NCBI GenBank assembly: GCA_000827265.1
Contig: KN834767.1
Span: forward strand, 124,001-188,000
Origin: Collybiopsis luxurians FD-317 M1
Lineage: Eukaryota; Basidiomycota; Agaricomycetes; Agaricales; Omphalotaceae
Reading direction: 5' to 3'
Length of the DNA: 64,000 nt
Both the position numbers and the translations under genes were made by a program. Each line of letters opens with the position of its first letter. Position 1 is the first letter of the stretch. The notes under the pieces were generated by a model. The model was given only the letters and a program-made list of their open reading frames with translations, was not told the DNA's origin and did no database searches. Shown here in pieces: positions 14,181-25,749 of this stretch.

Positions 14181-16337
14181 TCAAGCTTCAAGAGCCAGGT
14201 TGGCATCTTTCAATACTCCCTGGGTATGAGCACGGGGTGTAATGGGACATGAAAACTCTTCTGGGTGACTATACAAAGTAGAAGCGTCAGAAAATGCTGT
14301 AGAAAACCTGTTAAACGAATACCTAAGCAAATTTGGAGTCATCGAGGGCGGTTTTCCTATTACAGCGCCGACATCGAATAGAGACAGGATGGTGATAATG
14401 GCCATAAATACAGTGTCATCCGCGAGCAGGATTCCTGGGCACACCCTGGTTCTCAAGAATGAAGATCCTTGGAAATGCTCTTCGCATCAATGGTGCTTAC
14501 CTTCTTCCATAGCCAAATGCGAACTTTCGCGGATCAGGATTCAACATTTGCTCTAGACCAAGAGAATCGCCCCACAATTGCTTTCCGTTGAGGTTGGGCT
14601 CTCCGATATTGTATCGCTCTGGTTTGAACTCGAAAGGATCTGGATAGATCTCGGGATCATGCAATACTCCCCTGTTCAACGACTCAATCAGCACCGACAG
14701 CTGCTATTTTGAGGAATCGACAAGTTACCAGCTGTTCGCAATTACCGTTGCTCCCTTCGGAAGCACCCAATCTCGGTAGACATCCTCAGCCATTACCAAA
14801 TGAGGCTCGGCAATTGGGCCCATCGGATTCCACCTGTACACCTCCCTTAATACTGCTTCAATGTATGGCAACTGGGGTCTATCCGTGAAGAATGGCAAAC
14901 GTGAAGTTCCGATGACTCTGTCGATTTCTGCTTGTGCCTTCCGCTGGACTTCTGGGTATTGCGCCATAGCCAGCACAAAAGTTTCCAAGGCAGAGAGCGA
15001 CTGGATCCATGTAGCCAGTGGCCATGTCAGTTTGTATGTTCGCTAATGGCTTGACACAACTTACAGTATCTGATCCGGCTATTAAAGAACACGAATGAGT
15101 AAGTGCCTAGGATACCTTTGAATCTCTTACCGCAATAAAAGCCAAGGGAAGCCCATTTGAAAGCGTATTCTTCATCTTTGGTTGGATTCACTTTGCGTTC
15201 AAAGAGACCCGAGGTGAAAGACATTTTGGCAGTACCAGCAGCCTGTTGACGCAATCAGAATGTTTGCCATGCATGGTGTCGAATCAGGACCATACAAATT
15301 GCTGTTTCACTTGTCGATAGGGCAAATCAAGAGCTGCTTCTACAACTTCCCGATATTCCTTGGCTTTCTTCTTGAACGTGACTCCAGTCCACGCAGGAAT
15401 ATATTTCACTGCCATTGAAGGAACAATAATCAGAATCTCGACTACCCACGGAGCCCCTTCAGATCAGACTTACTGCTAGGAAAAAGGTCGACCAGGTACC
15501 TTCCGGGTATCATTGTGTCCGCGAATGCGTAGTCAAGCCCTTTGGCCAACTTCAGCAAGAGGTCATTCTCGCCCTTCATAACATGTCCATGAGAAATTTC
15601 AAAAATGAGGCTAGCTATGTGGCTAGAGGACATCGTTATTACTGGGCAGATGCGGAATATCACAATCGAGACACACTATGTCAGATGCTTCCGGAAGTCT
15701 TGCGGAGTCTCCAGGAAACGCGTAGCCAAAGTAATAGCTTTCTCTTGCTGCACGCTGTGAAATCGTCCGACTTCTTTCCGGCCGCCCATGGCTTCCGCAT
15801 ACAAACGGCGGTACTCCTTATGTAGAGGGCCTGAAGGAACCAACATAGGACTGTCACCGAGTCCTACCCTAGGATGTAAAAAGCTTTTGATGGAAAATTC
15901 GAGTCTCCGAAATGGTTGTAACTCACAATTCACTGACCATGGTCAGCCAGGGGCGGTCAGCATACGTTGCTCCCCGACGGTCAAATAGGTCGAAAATCGC
16001 TTTCGGCGAGTTCAAGATAATTATAGACTGTCCCAAGACAGATAGATGCATAACATCTCCTACCATTTCATTGAAGAATCAGTCGATTCAGTGTGTGCAG
16101 GTCTTCTGTAAATAAAGTACTTTACAGACCATATTCTCGACCCCACTCCGCATATTTGACCCAAGCTGGTGTATTAGCCCTGGGCATTTGAAGTAGGTTT
16201 CCAATTAGGGGTAAACCCGCAGGTCCAGGAGGGAGTTTCGAGTTTCTTCTAAGGAGTTGTCGAACAAGCAGTACGGCTGAAAATATGACCGCTAGACCAA
16301 TCATATTTTGAGCCGAAGCATCGTTGAAGAGTAACAT
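14181..16337 (-). CDS. Cytochrome P450 monooxygenase, complete
   Basis: Membrane-anchored class II (microsomal) P450. Exons 5' to 3': 16130-16337, 15927-16059, 15677-15868, 15474-15622, 15296-15408, 15131-15242, 15065-15078, 14729-15000, 14501-14671, 14323-14445, 14181-14268; 1575 nt, 524 residues. A hydrophobic anchor at about 12-30 is followed by the proline hinge LPPGPAGLPLIGN. The I-helix oxygen-binding motif AGSDTS is at 303-308 and is encoded by a 14-nt exon at the junction. ExxR is E360-R363 (EVYR), and the heme loop FGYGRRVCPG at 450-459 has Cys457 as ligand. All key residues are present, so the enzyme should be functional. The sequence style matches fungal P450s often annotated as O-methylsterigmatocystin oxidoreductase-like, but the substrate cannot be inferred and no biosynthetic partner genes lie nearby. 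Confidence 0.93.
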
Positions 16338-16747
16338 TATATTGTTCAGAGACTATTTTGAGGAACAGTAGGATCGTGACTGAACTATCGGAGACGTGAG
16401 GGGTATTTAAGGGTATATGCATTAAGGTTCAGTCCATGGAGCCACCATCTATAAGTTCTGTGATAAAGCAAGTAAGACGTCTCTGTAATGCGGGAATATA
16501 GTGAAGAGGTCATGGGATTGACATTGTGTTGCATTGACGTCAGCATGTACCGTACCAAGATCTTGATGCGCTTCTAGTCGATTCACGGTCGAAAAGGGAT
16601 GCAATTCAATGATATCCAAACGAAGCATGCATCCTATATTTATCGAACATTCATCAACTTCTTCGTCATTGAATCGAAAGCATTGGTATGTTCCCTAGGA
16701 ACCATTTCCGGTTACGCGAAACTGTTTCAAGACATGCATACATGGAG

Positions 16748-16788
16748 AAGGTTCTGATAACAGAGATCTTTGGGAGATTATCGAGGCT
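16748..16788 (+). repeat. Imperfect direct repeat, copy 1
   Basis: A 41-bp segment that matches 17483-17523 at 36 of 41 positions by hand alignment, including the block TGGGAGATTATCGAGGCT. Similar words upstream of both copies (CAATGATATC and TTTATCGA) suggest a longer decayed duplication. Confidence 0.6.
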
Positions 16789-16804
16789 AGTAGTGTTCAT
16801 TAAG
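16788..16804 (+). repeat. 17-bp exact direct repeat, copy 1
   Basis: The string TAGTAGTGTTCATTAAG occurs here and again, identically, at 16984-17000, 196 bp apart. It directly abuts the end of the 41-bp repeat copy 1. Confidence 0.6.
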
Positions 16805-16983
16805 GTTCAGTTCACGCACTACATATTCTCTGCTTTGGCATTAAGAAAACAATGCGGCACACTCAACCGGGTTGGATTACTCATCTCGTACGGGCAGAAT
16901 GTTCTAGATACCGTCGTTCTATTACAAGTTTCTAAGTAGCAATGTGGCATTAATTGTGGCATTGACTCGGACCTTATCAAGGT

Positions 16984-17000
16984 TAGTAGTGTTCATTAAG
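16984..17000 (+). repeat. 17-bp exact direct repeat, copy 2
   Basis: Second identical copy of the 17-bp string at 16788-16804. The flanks differ. Confidence 0.6.
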
Positions 17001-17482
17001 CGTCATTTCACCAACCCAGGGAAGGTTCATTTGCGCGCATGGCGGGGTGCCCGTACCCATTCGCACGGGCACATTCGCGTTCACACGTCGTGGCGTTCTG
17101 CTCGCTACTGTTAGCCACACTCACCTAAGAAGTACGGTGCTCGGAGCTCAATGTTCGCTGGCCCTAACTGGGGTCTGCACGTTCTTCGATGAAGACCAAG
17201 CAAACAAATACCAGTCACATTTCTCTCGAACTAGTCTGTATCGTTGAATTATTTCAAGCAGGAAAAACAGTGTACCAAAGTCGGGCTAGTCAGTTTATGT
17301 TCAAATCGGATACAATGCAATGATATCATTTGACATACATATATTCTATGTTTATCGAGCAGTACCTCGCGTCGTCGTCGCGCGAGAGTACCGGCTAATC
17401 CGTACACGAGTGTACGGCTCCGCATTCAATGTCGACACTGTTTCCCAGCTTGTCAAGACGTGGATACTTGGAGCAGAATTAC

Positions 17483-17523
17483 AAGCTTCTGATAGTGGAG
17501 TTCTTTGGGAGATTATCGAGGCT
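17483..17523 (+). repeat. Imperfect direct repeat, copy 2
   Basis: Second copy of the 41-bp segment at 16748-16788, 735 bp away in the same orientation, with five mismatches clustered in the first half. Confidence 0.6.
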
Positions 17524-17860
17524 ATGTAGTAGATATTCATGAAGGTGAGAAAGGCGGAAATTGTTGAAGAAAATTCAAAAGAAGGTTGAAAGGATCGCGG
17601 CGGACGTAAGGAAAGATGCGTCATGTTATGCAATTGCATGTCCAGCAATCTCTCCCTGCTTCGAAGTACATAATTCGCTCGATAATCCGCCGCAGTCGGA
17701 TTGGAAGGTCCCATTTGGCGCCCGCGTGGCTTACGCATTTTTCAAGAGTCAAGTCCATAAAATTGGTCTACAGCATCATTCAAACAATAGTCCCCAAATC
17801 CATTTTTAAAAACTGTAGAGTACAGTTGAATAAAAATTTTCGTGACATTTCAGATGCACG

Positions 17861-19845
17861 TCAGCCAAGTAGCCCTTTGACATACTTCAACAAGTCGCTT
17901 CCCTGAACGTAAAGCAAATGAGCGGCGATATGAAAGAAAAAGTAGAATATTGCCTTACCCCTCTGGCTTTTACGCCATTCACCATATTCTCAACTCCATC
18001 ATCCTCCATATCATCTTGCGCGACCCTCCGTCCATCGGCGTCATCTCCGGCCAGCACGCTGTCGATTCTCGACATCTGATGTCTATGTGACATCCGGTAC
18101 CGCAGGACAACAGTTAAGACTGCGCGCCAGCCTTCCATAGCATTCGGACTGGACGTTCCATTTAGTTGGGAAGTTGAAGAACTCGAGCGGACATGCAAGT
18201 TGGTCAAGCGCGAAGAGGAAACAGACACCGCAGAAGGAGACGTAGGTAGCGTAGGCACTACCGTTGAGCGAACTACATAGGGGCAATACGAACGATGCTC
18301 TTTCAGTAGATCAAACTGTCTACGTGCCAAGATACTATTAATTCTTTTCGGCGGCTGGGGTGAAGGGATGCTATCGGCTTCCGAGGATTCTACAGGAGCT
18401 TGTGGTGGTGGCTTGGGGGGTGCAAATGCCCAGAGACCAACGCGTCTTTGACATAAGACGCAATGAAGTAGAGTAGTATCTCGTGCTACGGTTTGGGATA
18501 TGGCACTACGCAGAATTGGCTTGAGGCTCTCCGTAGGACCGCCTGGTGTCACGGAAGAGGCTCGAGAAAATGAAGGGGTCCGAGCGGCGGATGGTATTCG
18601 AGAACTTGAACGTGATGTAACGGCAGAACGAGACCGTTCGGGAGCCAGGCACCATCCAAAGAGAGAGGTCACAATAGCTGTTTGAGAAGGTTCCGGGCGC
18701 GTCTGAGGAGCAGATGAAGATGAATCAGACGATTCCAGCGAATCAATCTCGCGAGGTAACTCAAAGGAAGAAATAACAGTTCGTAGAGAATTAAGCTGGC
18801 TTTGAGTCTATTCGAAATAAGCATTTGTAACAGAAGAACATAAGAAACGTACCAGGGGATGCTTAACTTCCACTTCTTGAAGTAGAGCATCCAGGGTAGC
18901 GGCATTTATCTTGACGTTCTGCGCGGTGGATGCCGGTGACTGAAGGGGTATTCGATATATCGAATCTAAGATACGATTGAGTTCACATGTAATAGAAATA
19001 AATGAGCAGAATACGCACCATCGCATTGTCTCGTTCTCCAAGGACATCCATTTTTGTGAGTTTGCACCAGCGACACTCGTTGTTTCTCGATCAGAGCATT
19101 TGCTGAAACGAGTTTAACAGAGCACTCTTTCTGTACGAAAAACTCTTACCGGCATCTCTAGACAACCCCGCCTTACTAGCGACTACCCACGATGCATTGC
19201 ATAACCCGCACACCAATCGATCCTTCCCGTCATTGATCCAACCGCACTTTGCAGCTGCAACTGCATCAAGAGCTGGAGGTTTGTTTGCATAAGTAGCAAG
19301 TTTGAAGGTTTCAAGACGCCCCAAAAAAGACGGTACAGAGGACGGTCTGTAGTTAGCCAATGGTGACAAGGGGGACGCAGGAGAATTATATTCTCCTGAT
19401 TTGTGAGGAAAAGCTCTTCGCGTTTTGGTGGCAGCTCGAGAAAGAATGGCGGAAAGATTCGGAGTGCCTTTGGATAGAGAGCCGAAGTTGGAACCAAGTG
19501 GGTTTCTGATTTGAGGAGATAAAGAGCCAATCGTCTCAGAAAATCGATAGAACCAGCATGTAGCAGAGTTGAACTGACTTGAACGGGTCGGAATTCTTGG
19601 ACTTTATACCGTATTTTGCGAGCGTTGAGTAAATTGAACGGGGGTTAAACGGCTTCTTATTCGAAGAGCTCCGAGTTGAAAGTTCACTTGGAGTCACAGC
19701 AGCGTCAAGAGTTTCGAACGCATCGTCAAGTTTCCGCTGCGATTGAGAAATGTTTAGCGCTAATTTTGACTGTGCGAGTTGTCTCTACCTTCGTTGCTCG
19801 TACATTTGTAGCGGACGACGAGTCGTGGTGAGTATTGTGGTCCAT
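17861..19845 (-). CDS. C3HC-type zinc-finger protein (NIPA/ZC3HC1, Rsm1-like)
   Basis: Members include human NIPA and fungal Rsm1/Pml39, linked to the nuclear pore basket and mRNA export. Exons 5' to 3': 19789-19845, 19579-19736, 19150-19505, 19019-19102, 18853-18965, 17959-18807, 17861-17902; 1659 nt, 552 residues. The zf-C3HC domain is recognisable as AAAKCGWINDGKDRLVCGLC, then the helix GLSRDAGKANALIEKQ and the HKNGCPW motif. A second, Rsm1-like region contains LLHCVLCQRRVGLWAF and, further on, LLKEHRSYCPYV. The C-terminus GGSDLLKYVKGLLG is typical of the fungal family. The second intron (19506-19578, 73 nt) has a weak GTCAGT donor; it was chosen because it keeps the frame. Cellular role is inferred from the family. 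Confidence 0.85.
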
Positions 19846-20067
19846 AATAATTGGATGAAAGGGAAGAATCGTCAGACGTCGTTGGACGTCGTCAAAGTTG
19901 AGAACAAACCTGTTAAGCGCTCATAGCCACTCTCACCTGGCGTCTATCTGTTTAGCGCTCATCCGGTCAATTATCGAAGTACCGAAATTCTACTGTCTAC
20001 AGCAATGAGATACAGTACATTTATTGAATCCGCCCTTTTTCCGTCCAGCACTCACGATCATACTCCA

Positions 20068-21784
20068 TTAGGTCGCGCTTCCGAAAATCTGGTACCGTCT
20101 GCAGATACTTGGACCAATCTCATCATACTGTGCCTTGGTATGGCAGGAAGTATAGAATTCGGGCTGCAGCAGTGATTATAAGTGGCAAGCTAATTGGAAG
20201 TCATCGGAGCAACATACGAGCGATGCTAGCAAAGATCCACCAAACCACACGGCGTACCTGTTACAGGTTCGAGGGCAAGGTAAAAACGGTATGTTAAAAA
20301 AAAGTCTAACGTACCTCTGCCGTTTATGAGAAATAACATCAACTTCCACGCCGGAAGACTGAAGATGAATCGTTAAATAATCGGGGTTTTCCGATACGTC
20401 GTAAAAGGACAAACCCTGTGTGCAGCGCCACTAGCAAGGACGCTGGCATCCAAACGACGGTCCACCAGTTGCTTTAAATCTCGCTTGAGACGGTTACCAA
20501 AGTGTTGGAACATTGTAGATCCACCAGAAAGAACAATGTTCTACAGAACACGTTAGGTAGATCATCGTGTTCTTGCACAAACTGTTCGTACCTTGTACAA
20601 ACCGCGACGAACATCGATGGGTGATTGTTGAATGACTTCATCAACAATTTCCGGAAGAGGGGTTAAAAAGTCGGAAGAATATATCTCAGGATTGAAGAAG
20701 ATTTCGGGGGCAAGAAATCGTTCGTATCCAACATCGACGCTGTATTTCTACGACGAAATTTAACCCAAACACAGCGCAAAAACTTTCGGATAGCTCACCT
20801 GCCCGGTGACACTGTGTTCACCCTCGTATCTCTCGAAATATTTGTACGGTTCGGTATCGTACTTCCGAAACTCTTTCACGATGTCTTGACAGACATAGCT
20901 GAAGTTTTCCTTCACTTTCCCAGCAACGTAGAGCTGATCTTCTCGAGGAATCGCGTTCTCACCTCGCTCTCGCATAAGATTGAGAACGAATTGAGTGATA
21001 TCGCGGCCCGCGATTGGGATATGCTTGATCGCGCTTCCAATAACGTATCCTTCGGCGCAGGGGATAACATGGGTGACACCGTCACCAGAGTCAATGACAG
21101 TGCCTGTTAGTGTACGATCGGTGACACGGTTGGAGGACCATGACGCGGCCAGAGCAAGGACGGCTTGGACAGCGATGTAGAGACCTTTGATATTGAATGA
21201 TTCGAAAAAGATTTCGGCAGTTTGCTCTCTATTTTCGGGTGGGTTGAGAGGTGGTTCGGTCTACATGAGATTGATTTAGAGATCATTACAAAGATAGATA
21301 AAACTGCGGGCATACAAGGAGAAAGTAATGATCCTCAGGCTCCGCTCTGAGATATTTGAAGATCGTTTGTTCCCAATAACGTTCCATATGGTCCCAATTA
21401 TCGATCATTCCGTGGCGAATTGGATAGTGTACTCCATATCCCGGCGTTTTCGCGTTGGCAAGGGCTTCATCGCCGATGAAGAAATCAAGATCTTCGACAC
21501 CACGTTTGGAAGCAAGATGACCAGGTTTTGACGGCAGAGGAGGAGCTCGAGATGATTGAGCGGCGGGGCCTCGAGTGGCTATTGCGGTGGGAAAGACGCT
21601 GTACAATGCTGTATTGGAATCCTAACCTGAGACGTGAACTAACGGAAACTCACAACGATGGATCGGAGTTTCCAGCGAATCTGGGAATAGGTTAACAAGC
21701 AAATACAGGAAAAGGTAGATTTGCATACCCGACTTTGGAGTACCCTGTACCATTGTCGCATATAATCGGTGCCAGTAAAGACAT
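20068..21784 (-). CDS. arp3: Actin-related protein 3 (ARP3) of the Arp2/3 complex
   Basis: Core subunit of the complex that nucleates branched actin at endocytic patches. Exons 5' to 3': 21729-21784, 21654-21680, 21316-21598, 20799-21260, 20592-20747, 20415-20540, 20315-20358, 20218-20257, 20068-20163; 1290 nt, 429 residues against about 427 in other fungi. ARP3-specific blocks: [19 protein letters not shown] at the N-terminus, [19 protein letters not shown], the phosphate loops [13 protein letters not shown] and [15 protein letters not shown], and [14 protein letters not shown] near the C-terminus. The ATG at 21784 gives [12 protein letters not shown], the expected start. Eight introns. It lies 222 bp upstream of the C3HC gene in tandem. 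Assignment to ARP3 rather than actin or ARP2 rests on the [13 protein letters not shown] block. Confidence 0.96.
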
Positions 21785-22205
21785 GATGATCTTGAGAAAC
21801 AAAGTGCAGTGCGTAGCAGATGCGTAGTGAGCGAATGAATTGACGCGGTGTTTGGCTGATGCCTTGGTTCAAAACAAGTCCTAACCCTAACCCCAATTCT
21901 ACCATCGACCGAGTCGGAGCATGGGCGTCGGAGCATAGCGATATACCTATGTAGGCTGGCATTCGTGTATATGTGGTTTTCAGGTAACATCTGTCCAATC
22001 GAAAGGTAACAAAAGAACCAGACAGTTTTGACACTATTTATCCCAAGATTTCAAGCCAAGTACATGGTTCCAACGATCCTCTCGGTGGTCAGCGTCAACA
22101 CCGACTCTCCGGTATGTAAAGAACCAATTCCCCAATCAAAAAAAGACGCATACTTCGTAACATAGACCGCGATTTTTATTTTCAATCTTCTCTATCTCCT
22201 CGCAG
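21785..22205. other. Upstream region of ARP3 with telomere-like motif
   Basis: About 420 bp between the ARP3 start and the 3' end of the GATA-type gene, both minus. On the plus strand 21881-21894 reads CTAACCCTAACCCC, two units of the fungal telomere repeat, about 100 bp before the ARP3 ATG. In other eukaryotes such teloboxes can be promoter elements; here this is only a possibility. Confidence 0.5.
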
Positions 22206-23326
22206 TTAATTTAAAGAATACCCCTCACTCGTATACGGCGGTTGGACGATAAACCTTGTAGTACGTGACAAATGACTACCCTCGGCAGGTATCGTGCGCG
22301 CCACGCGATTACTTCGTTCCCATAAGCCGCAGGCATTGCAAAGCTGGAAAGAAGTTTCAAGGTTTTTTTCAGGCCCTCCAATCGAGTCCTTTCGCCAAAG
22401 GAATAGCAGCAACATGACTTACATGTTTCCCAGGATGCAACTTGGACCTTCGCCATAGAACAGTGTGGGTAACACCGCAACTAAAGCACGTTTTGACCGG
22501 CGGTGCTTCCGGAACCTTTTTTTTCGTGAGGGACGAAGAAGGAGGCGGATATGGTTGTGGATTCACGATGAGAGGAAAATTAATGTATCGGCCAGTGTGT
22601 GGGCTCGCGGCAGTAGAATTCGGAGATTCTTCGATATTGTAATCACGGCGACTAGGTAGTTGTGGTACAGGAGGCGAGAAATGGGATGAACCGGAGCGCT
22701 GTGACCTATGAGATTTTCGAGTGAGCTGGGTGGCCGGTGATGTAGCATCACACCTACGGGAAGTTAACATTGGCCGGAACGCCATTTACGCCTCTGTAAT
22801 CTTTGTCTGTATCACCTTGACGTCCATGGTTACTCCCGCCAAAGTTCTCCGCATGGGCATGTTCAGGACGAAGCTCGGTGTCTATCTAAGAAACACAGAG
22901 CCGAGGGAAAGGGCGTCAGATTGAAAAGGAAAAAAAGGGAGATAAAGTTCAAAAACTTGCGGGAGCTATATCAGGAGGGAAAATCCCCCTTGGAGGTGTA
23001 CGATAGGCTTCTTTTTAAGGGTCGTAAAGTTGCTCTACAAAGAAGCAAAATCACCGCCACTTACCGGAAACAGGTACATGTCTTCGTCCAGGATTCGTTT
23101 TGTTGTGCGCCCTCGACGAAGAAAAAATATGTTGCGAATGATTCGGCTTGGATGGATGACGTTCTGACACGGTCAAACCATTGACCGTCGATGAGCGATG
23201 ATTATGGTGAGACTGATGCGGAGAAGACATATTGGGTAGAAAAGTAGTAGAGTCAAGAGTGGGATTCAGTAGTGACGGAATCGAGCATTTATAAGGCCCG
23301 TTTTGCCCGTGCGGGTTATTTGCCAT
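22206..23326 (-). CDS. Small GATA-type zinc-finger protein
   Basis: Probable DNA-binding regulator. Exons 5' to 3': 23065-23326, 22758-22881, 22423-22705, 22206-22343; 807 nt, 268 residues. The single finger is near the C-terminus: C202-F-S-C205, then TVLWRRSKLHPGKHL, then C225-N-A-C228, followed by GLWERSNRVAR. The loop holds 19 residues between cysteine pairs, whereas most GATA factors have 17 or 18. An intron splits the finger exactly between H223 and L224. The remainder is Ser/Pro/His rich with no other domain. Intron 1 (183 nt) is long for this genome, and its acceptor choice (GATAG then ACACC) was made by frame, so the second exon is less certain than the rest. Targets are unknown. Confidence 0.8.
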
Positions 23327-23900
23327 TATTTTTTTGAGGCAGACGTACGCTAGAGTTTAACCGCCACAACTTGAGAAGACAAAAACACAAGGGGGCTGAT
23401 ACATCAGCCTGTCGGCCTAGGGGCTGACGACAGTACGTTTCCACAGACACATTAATGATGATTACAACGAAACCTTTAAATAAAGTGTATTAGCGCGGCT
23501 TGATTTCTGGTGAGTCTGTTGTATGCGCCTTACTTATCACCCTGGACCCCAACAGCAAATCTATACAAACTGGGCCGCGAGGCATGTCCACGATCAAGGA
23601 TCAAATTCTCCTCTGGTAGACCCCTCATTTTCTAAGCCTAAAAATTGGCTCGAACTGAGTTTTCACAGTTTCGGAGTCGCAGTCTGCGAACACTTTGTAG
23701 CACTCCTGGTTCCGCCGTGAGGACGAGCACCACCACAAAAGTTAAGCGACACCATAAAATTTTTCTCTTTAGCCGGATGTACATACAACTTGGAAATCAT
23801 TCCTACGTAGATGTCAATCATAGGCTCTCTGTTCCGGTCACAGCTACGACGGGCTCTGTTCGATGTAGCTGATTTCTGACCTGGATTTTGCAACAACACG
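23327..23900. other. Spacer upstream of the GATA-type gene
   Basis: About 570 bp between the GATA-type gene start and the ATG17 stop, both on the minus strand. It should contain the GATA gene promoter and the ATG17 3' UTR. No coding signal or repeat was recognised. Confidence 0.6.
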
Positions 23901-25706
23901 TCAGCCCGAGTCCACCCTCGATTCGAAAAAATTAATCACCTCAACAACCATGTCGGCAGGAATATCCGGAAGACTCTCTAGAGCTTCACCGTTCCATGGT
24001 AAAATTTCCCACTGTGTCGGAGCGTTGCTAATACAAAGACAGATATCCTCCGGAAGATGAGCGCCATGTTCAAGGTTAAAATGTTCCCGGACTCCTCGCT
24101 CTTCTGCGGAGTAATTCGGTGATTCAGTCCCAATGTCTTAGCATTTACAAGTACAGGTACCTTCAGTCATTGCTGTTAACTGCTCCATCATGCCCCGGAC
24201 AATGTTTTCCGCGGCCTCTTTGTATACTCTCCGTCTCGCAATTTCCAGTACTAATTTCCGAAACGCCGTTTGATATGAAATGTACCGCTGCTGAAGGTCT
24301 TCAACTGTCAACAAATGTCGTTGCATTTCTGAAAATCTATCCTCGCATTCCAACTAGATGTGAACGCAGTTCCTCAGCGTACAGCACACATACCCCACAT
24401 AATGGCGAGTTCACACGAACCTCCGTAGTTTCTTGTGTGTGTAGCATCTCAATCATGATATCTCCAAGTTCGTCCAATTCATCTAGCACGCTGGATAACC
24501 TCTTGAGATGTTCTTGATTGTTATCACGAAGCTCAGAAAGCTGTTCGCTGCGCAGTTGGTAATGAGTTGTTGAAAGAATCCACATGACCGAACACATACT
24601 GTGTTGCTGTGACAGAGGAGAGATTTTCTTTTAGTTCAGCCAAAATAGATGGGAGTTCCTCAGTATCTCGATTCATATCTAGATTCAGAACTAATTCAGT
24701 TATAAGGGTGAAACAAGGTGTATTGAATGTACCTTGCAAATCGTCCTCACCAAACGCATCACCGGCCTCGCTTTCTCGGAGCGCATGTGCCATTTGATCA
24801 TAGTGGGCCGCGAGACTCTCCAAGTGACCTGCCATTCCAACTTTGGCATGGTCCTGCGAATTGATAAGAAACTCGATGGGCGGGGGAGGTGTCAATTCGG
24901 GCAGGTACCCGCGAATGACACTGATAGCGGCAGTTAATTTTTCAGGATACTCGAGCGTACGATCCATACTGTCCTGCGAGTGCAAGGTCATACTATAGTA
25001 ATGAAACATTCCAGATATTAGACATGCCTGGATGATGGTCCTCTGCTCCTCCATCGTTTCGAATATATCTTCTATTGCCTGATCATCCACAAAATCGCGA
25101 AGAGATTTCCAATCCCTTCGGTCGGTTTGAAACTTTGGTCTATGAACTTGAATAGTATCCGAAGGGCTCCGGGAAAGGATGTTGGGCTGATTGGGTGAGG
25201 TGTCCTCAGAATCCTGACTGCCAAAAATAGACGAGGCGGCAGAGGTCTGATGAAACTCTGGTGGAACGGGTTGGGATCCTAATTCGTCCAGAATCTTGTC
25301 TAATGCCTTAGTATGTTTGCCTCGAAGCTGATCCCAGTCCTAGACGGTCCCAAGAAATGATAAGGAAAAAGTATGGAAGCTCTGCTTGAAGTACAATACC
25401 TCAACTTGCCTTTTGAGCTTGCTACGCTTTTCTTCGAGGCTTTTTGCGACATTTTCAGCCAGCTAGTCGCGCATGAGAATGCAAAAGTAGGGACAAAAAT
25501 GATAAGTGTACCTGAAGCTGCTCGAGAACACTGTCTGTAATCCATCTGACCTTGGCGTCTAATATGAGCACATCGACTGAAGTCTGGGCTGAAGAGGTGG
25601 AAAGCTCGTTGGCTTTTAAACAAAGCTGTTCGCCGTGCTGCAGAGACTTTTTTGATTGAAGATGGAGAGAGACAATGTGGGGATCAGGCGCTGGGGGAGT
25701 GGCCAT
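23901..25706 (-). CDS. atg17: Autophagy-related protein 17 (Atg17)
   Basis: Scaffold of the Atg1-kinase complex at the phagophore assembly site; long, dimeric and coiled-coil. Exons 5' to 3': 25512-25706, 25400-25462, 24733-25339, 24600-24678, 24421-24547, 24161-24353, 23901-24103; 1467 nt, 488 residues, a normal fungal length. The N-terminus carries the signature LQSKKSLQHGEQLCLKANEL and LDAKVRWITDSVLEQL. The middle is helical (SVLDELDELGDIMIEML). The C-terminal block EERGVREHFNLEHGAHLPED then ICLCISNAPTQWE is diagnostic. The start ATG at 25706 is only 43 bp from the start of the divergent LysM gene. The assignment rests on matching N- and C-terminal signatures. Confidence 0.93.
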
Positions 25707-25711
25707 TATCG

Positions 25712-25728
25712 TGGTTTGTAACAAACCA
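25712..25728. repeat. Perfect inverted repeat in the ATG17/LysM promoter
   Basis: TGGTTTGT and ACAAACCA flank a single A, giving two perfect 8-bp arms. The element lies inside the 43-bp space between the two divergent start codons, so it could be a shared regulator-binding site or part of both 5' leaders. Confidence 0.7.
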
Positions 25729-25749
25729 ATGCCTTGAACCCAAACTGTC

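Larger units (their letters stand above)
16338..17860. other. Gene-free region with diverged repeats
   Basis: About 1.5 kb between the P450 start and the 3' end of the next minus-strand gene. It contains a 41-bp imperfect direct repeat, an exact 17-bp repeat and looser similarity around them, but no ORF resembling a protein. The first few hundred bases are presumably the P450 promoter. Confidence 0.6.

Noticed and set aside
17352..17738. 128-codon minus-strand ORF in the repeat region
   Set aside because: Overlaps the repeat copy 2 and has no recognisable domain, intron context or start support.
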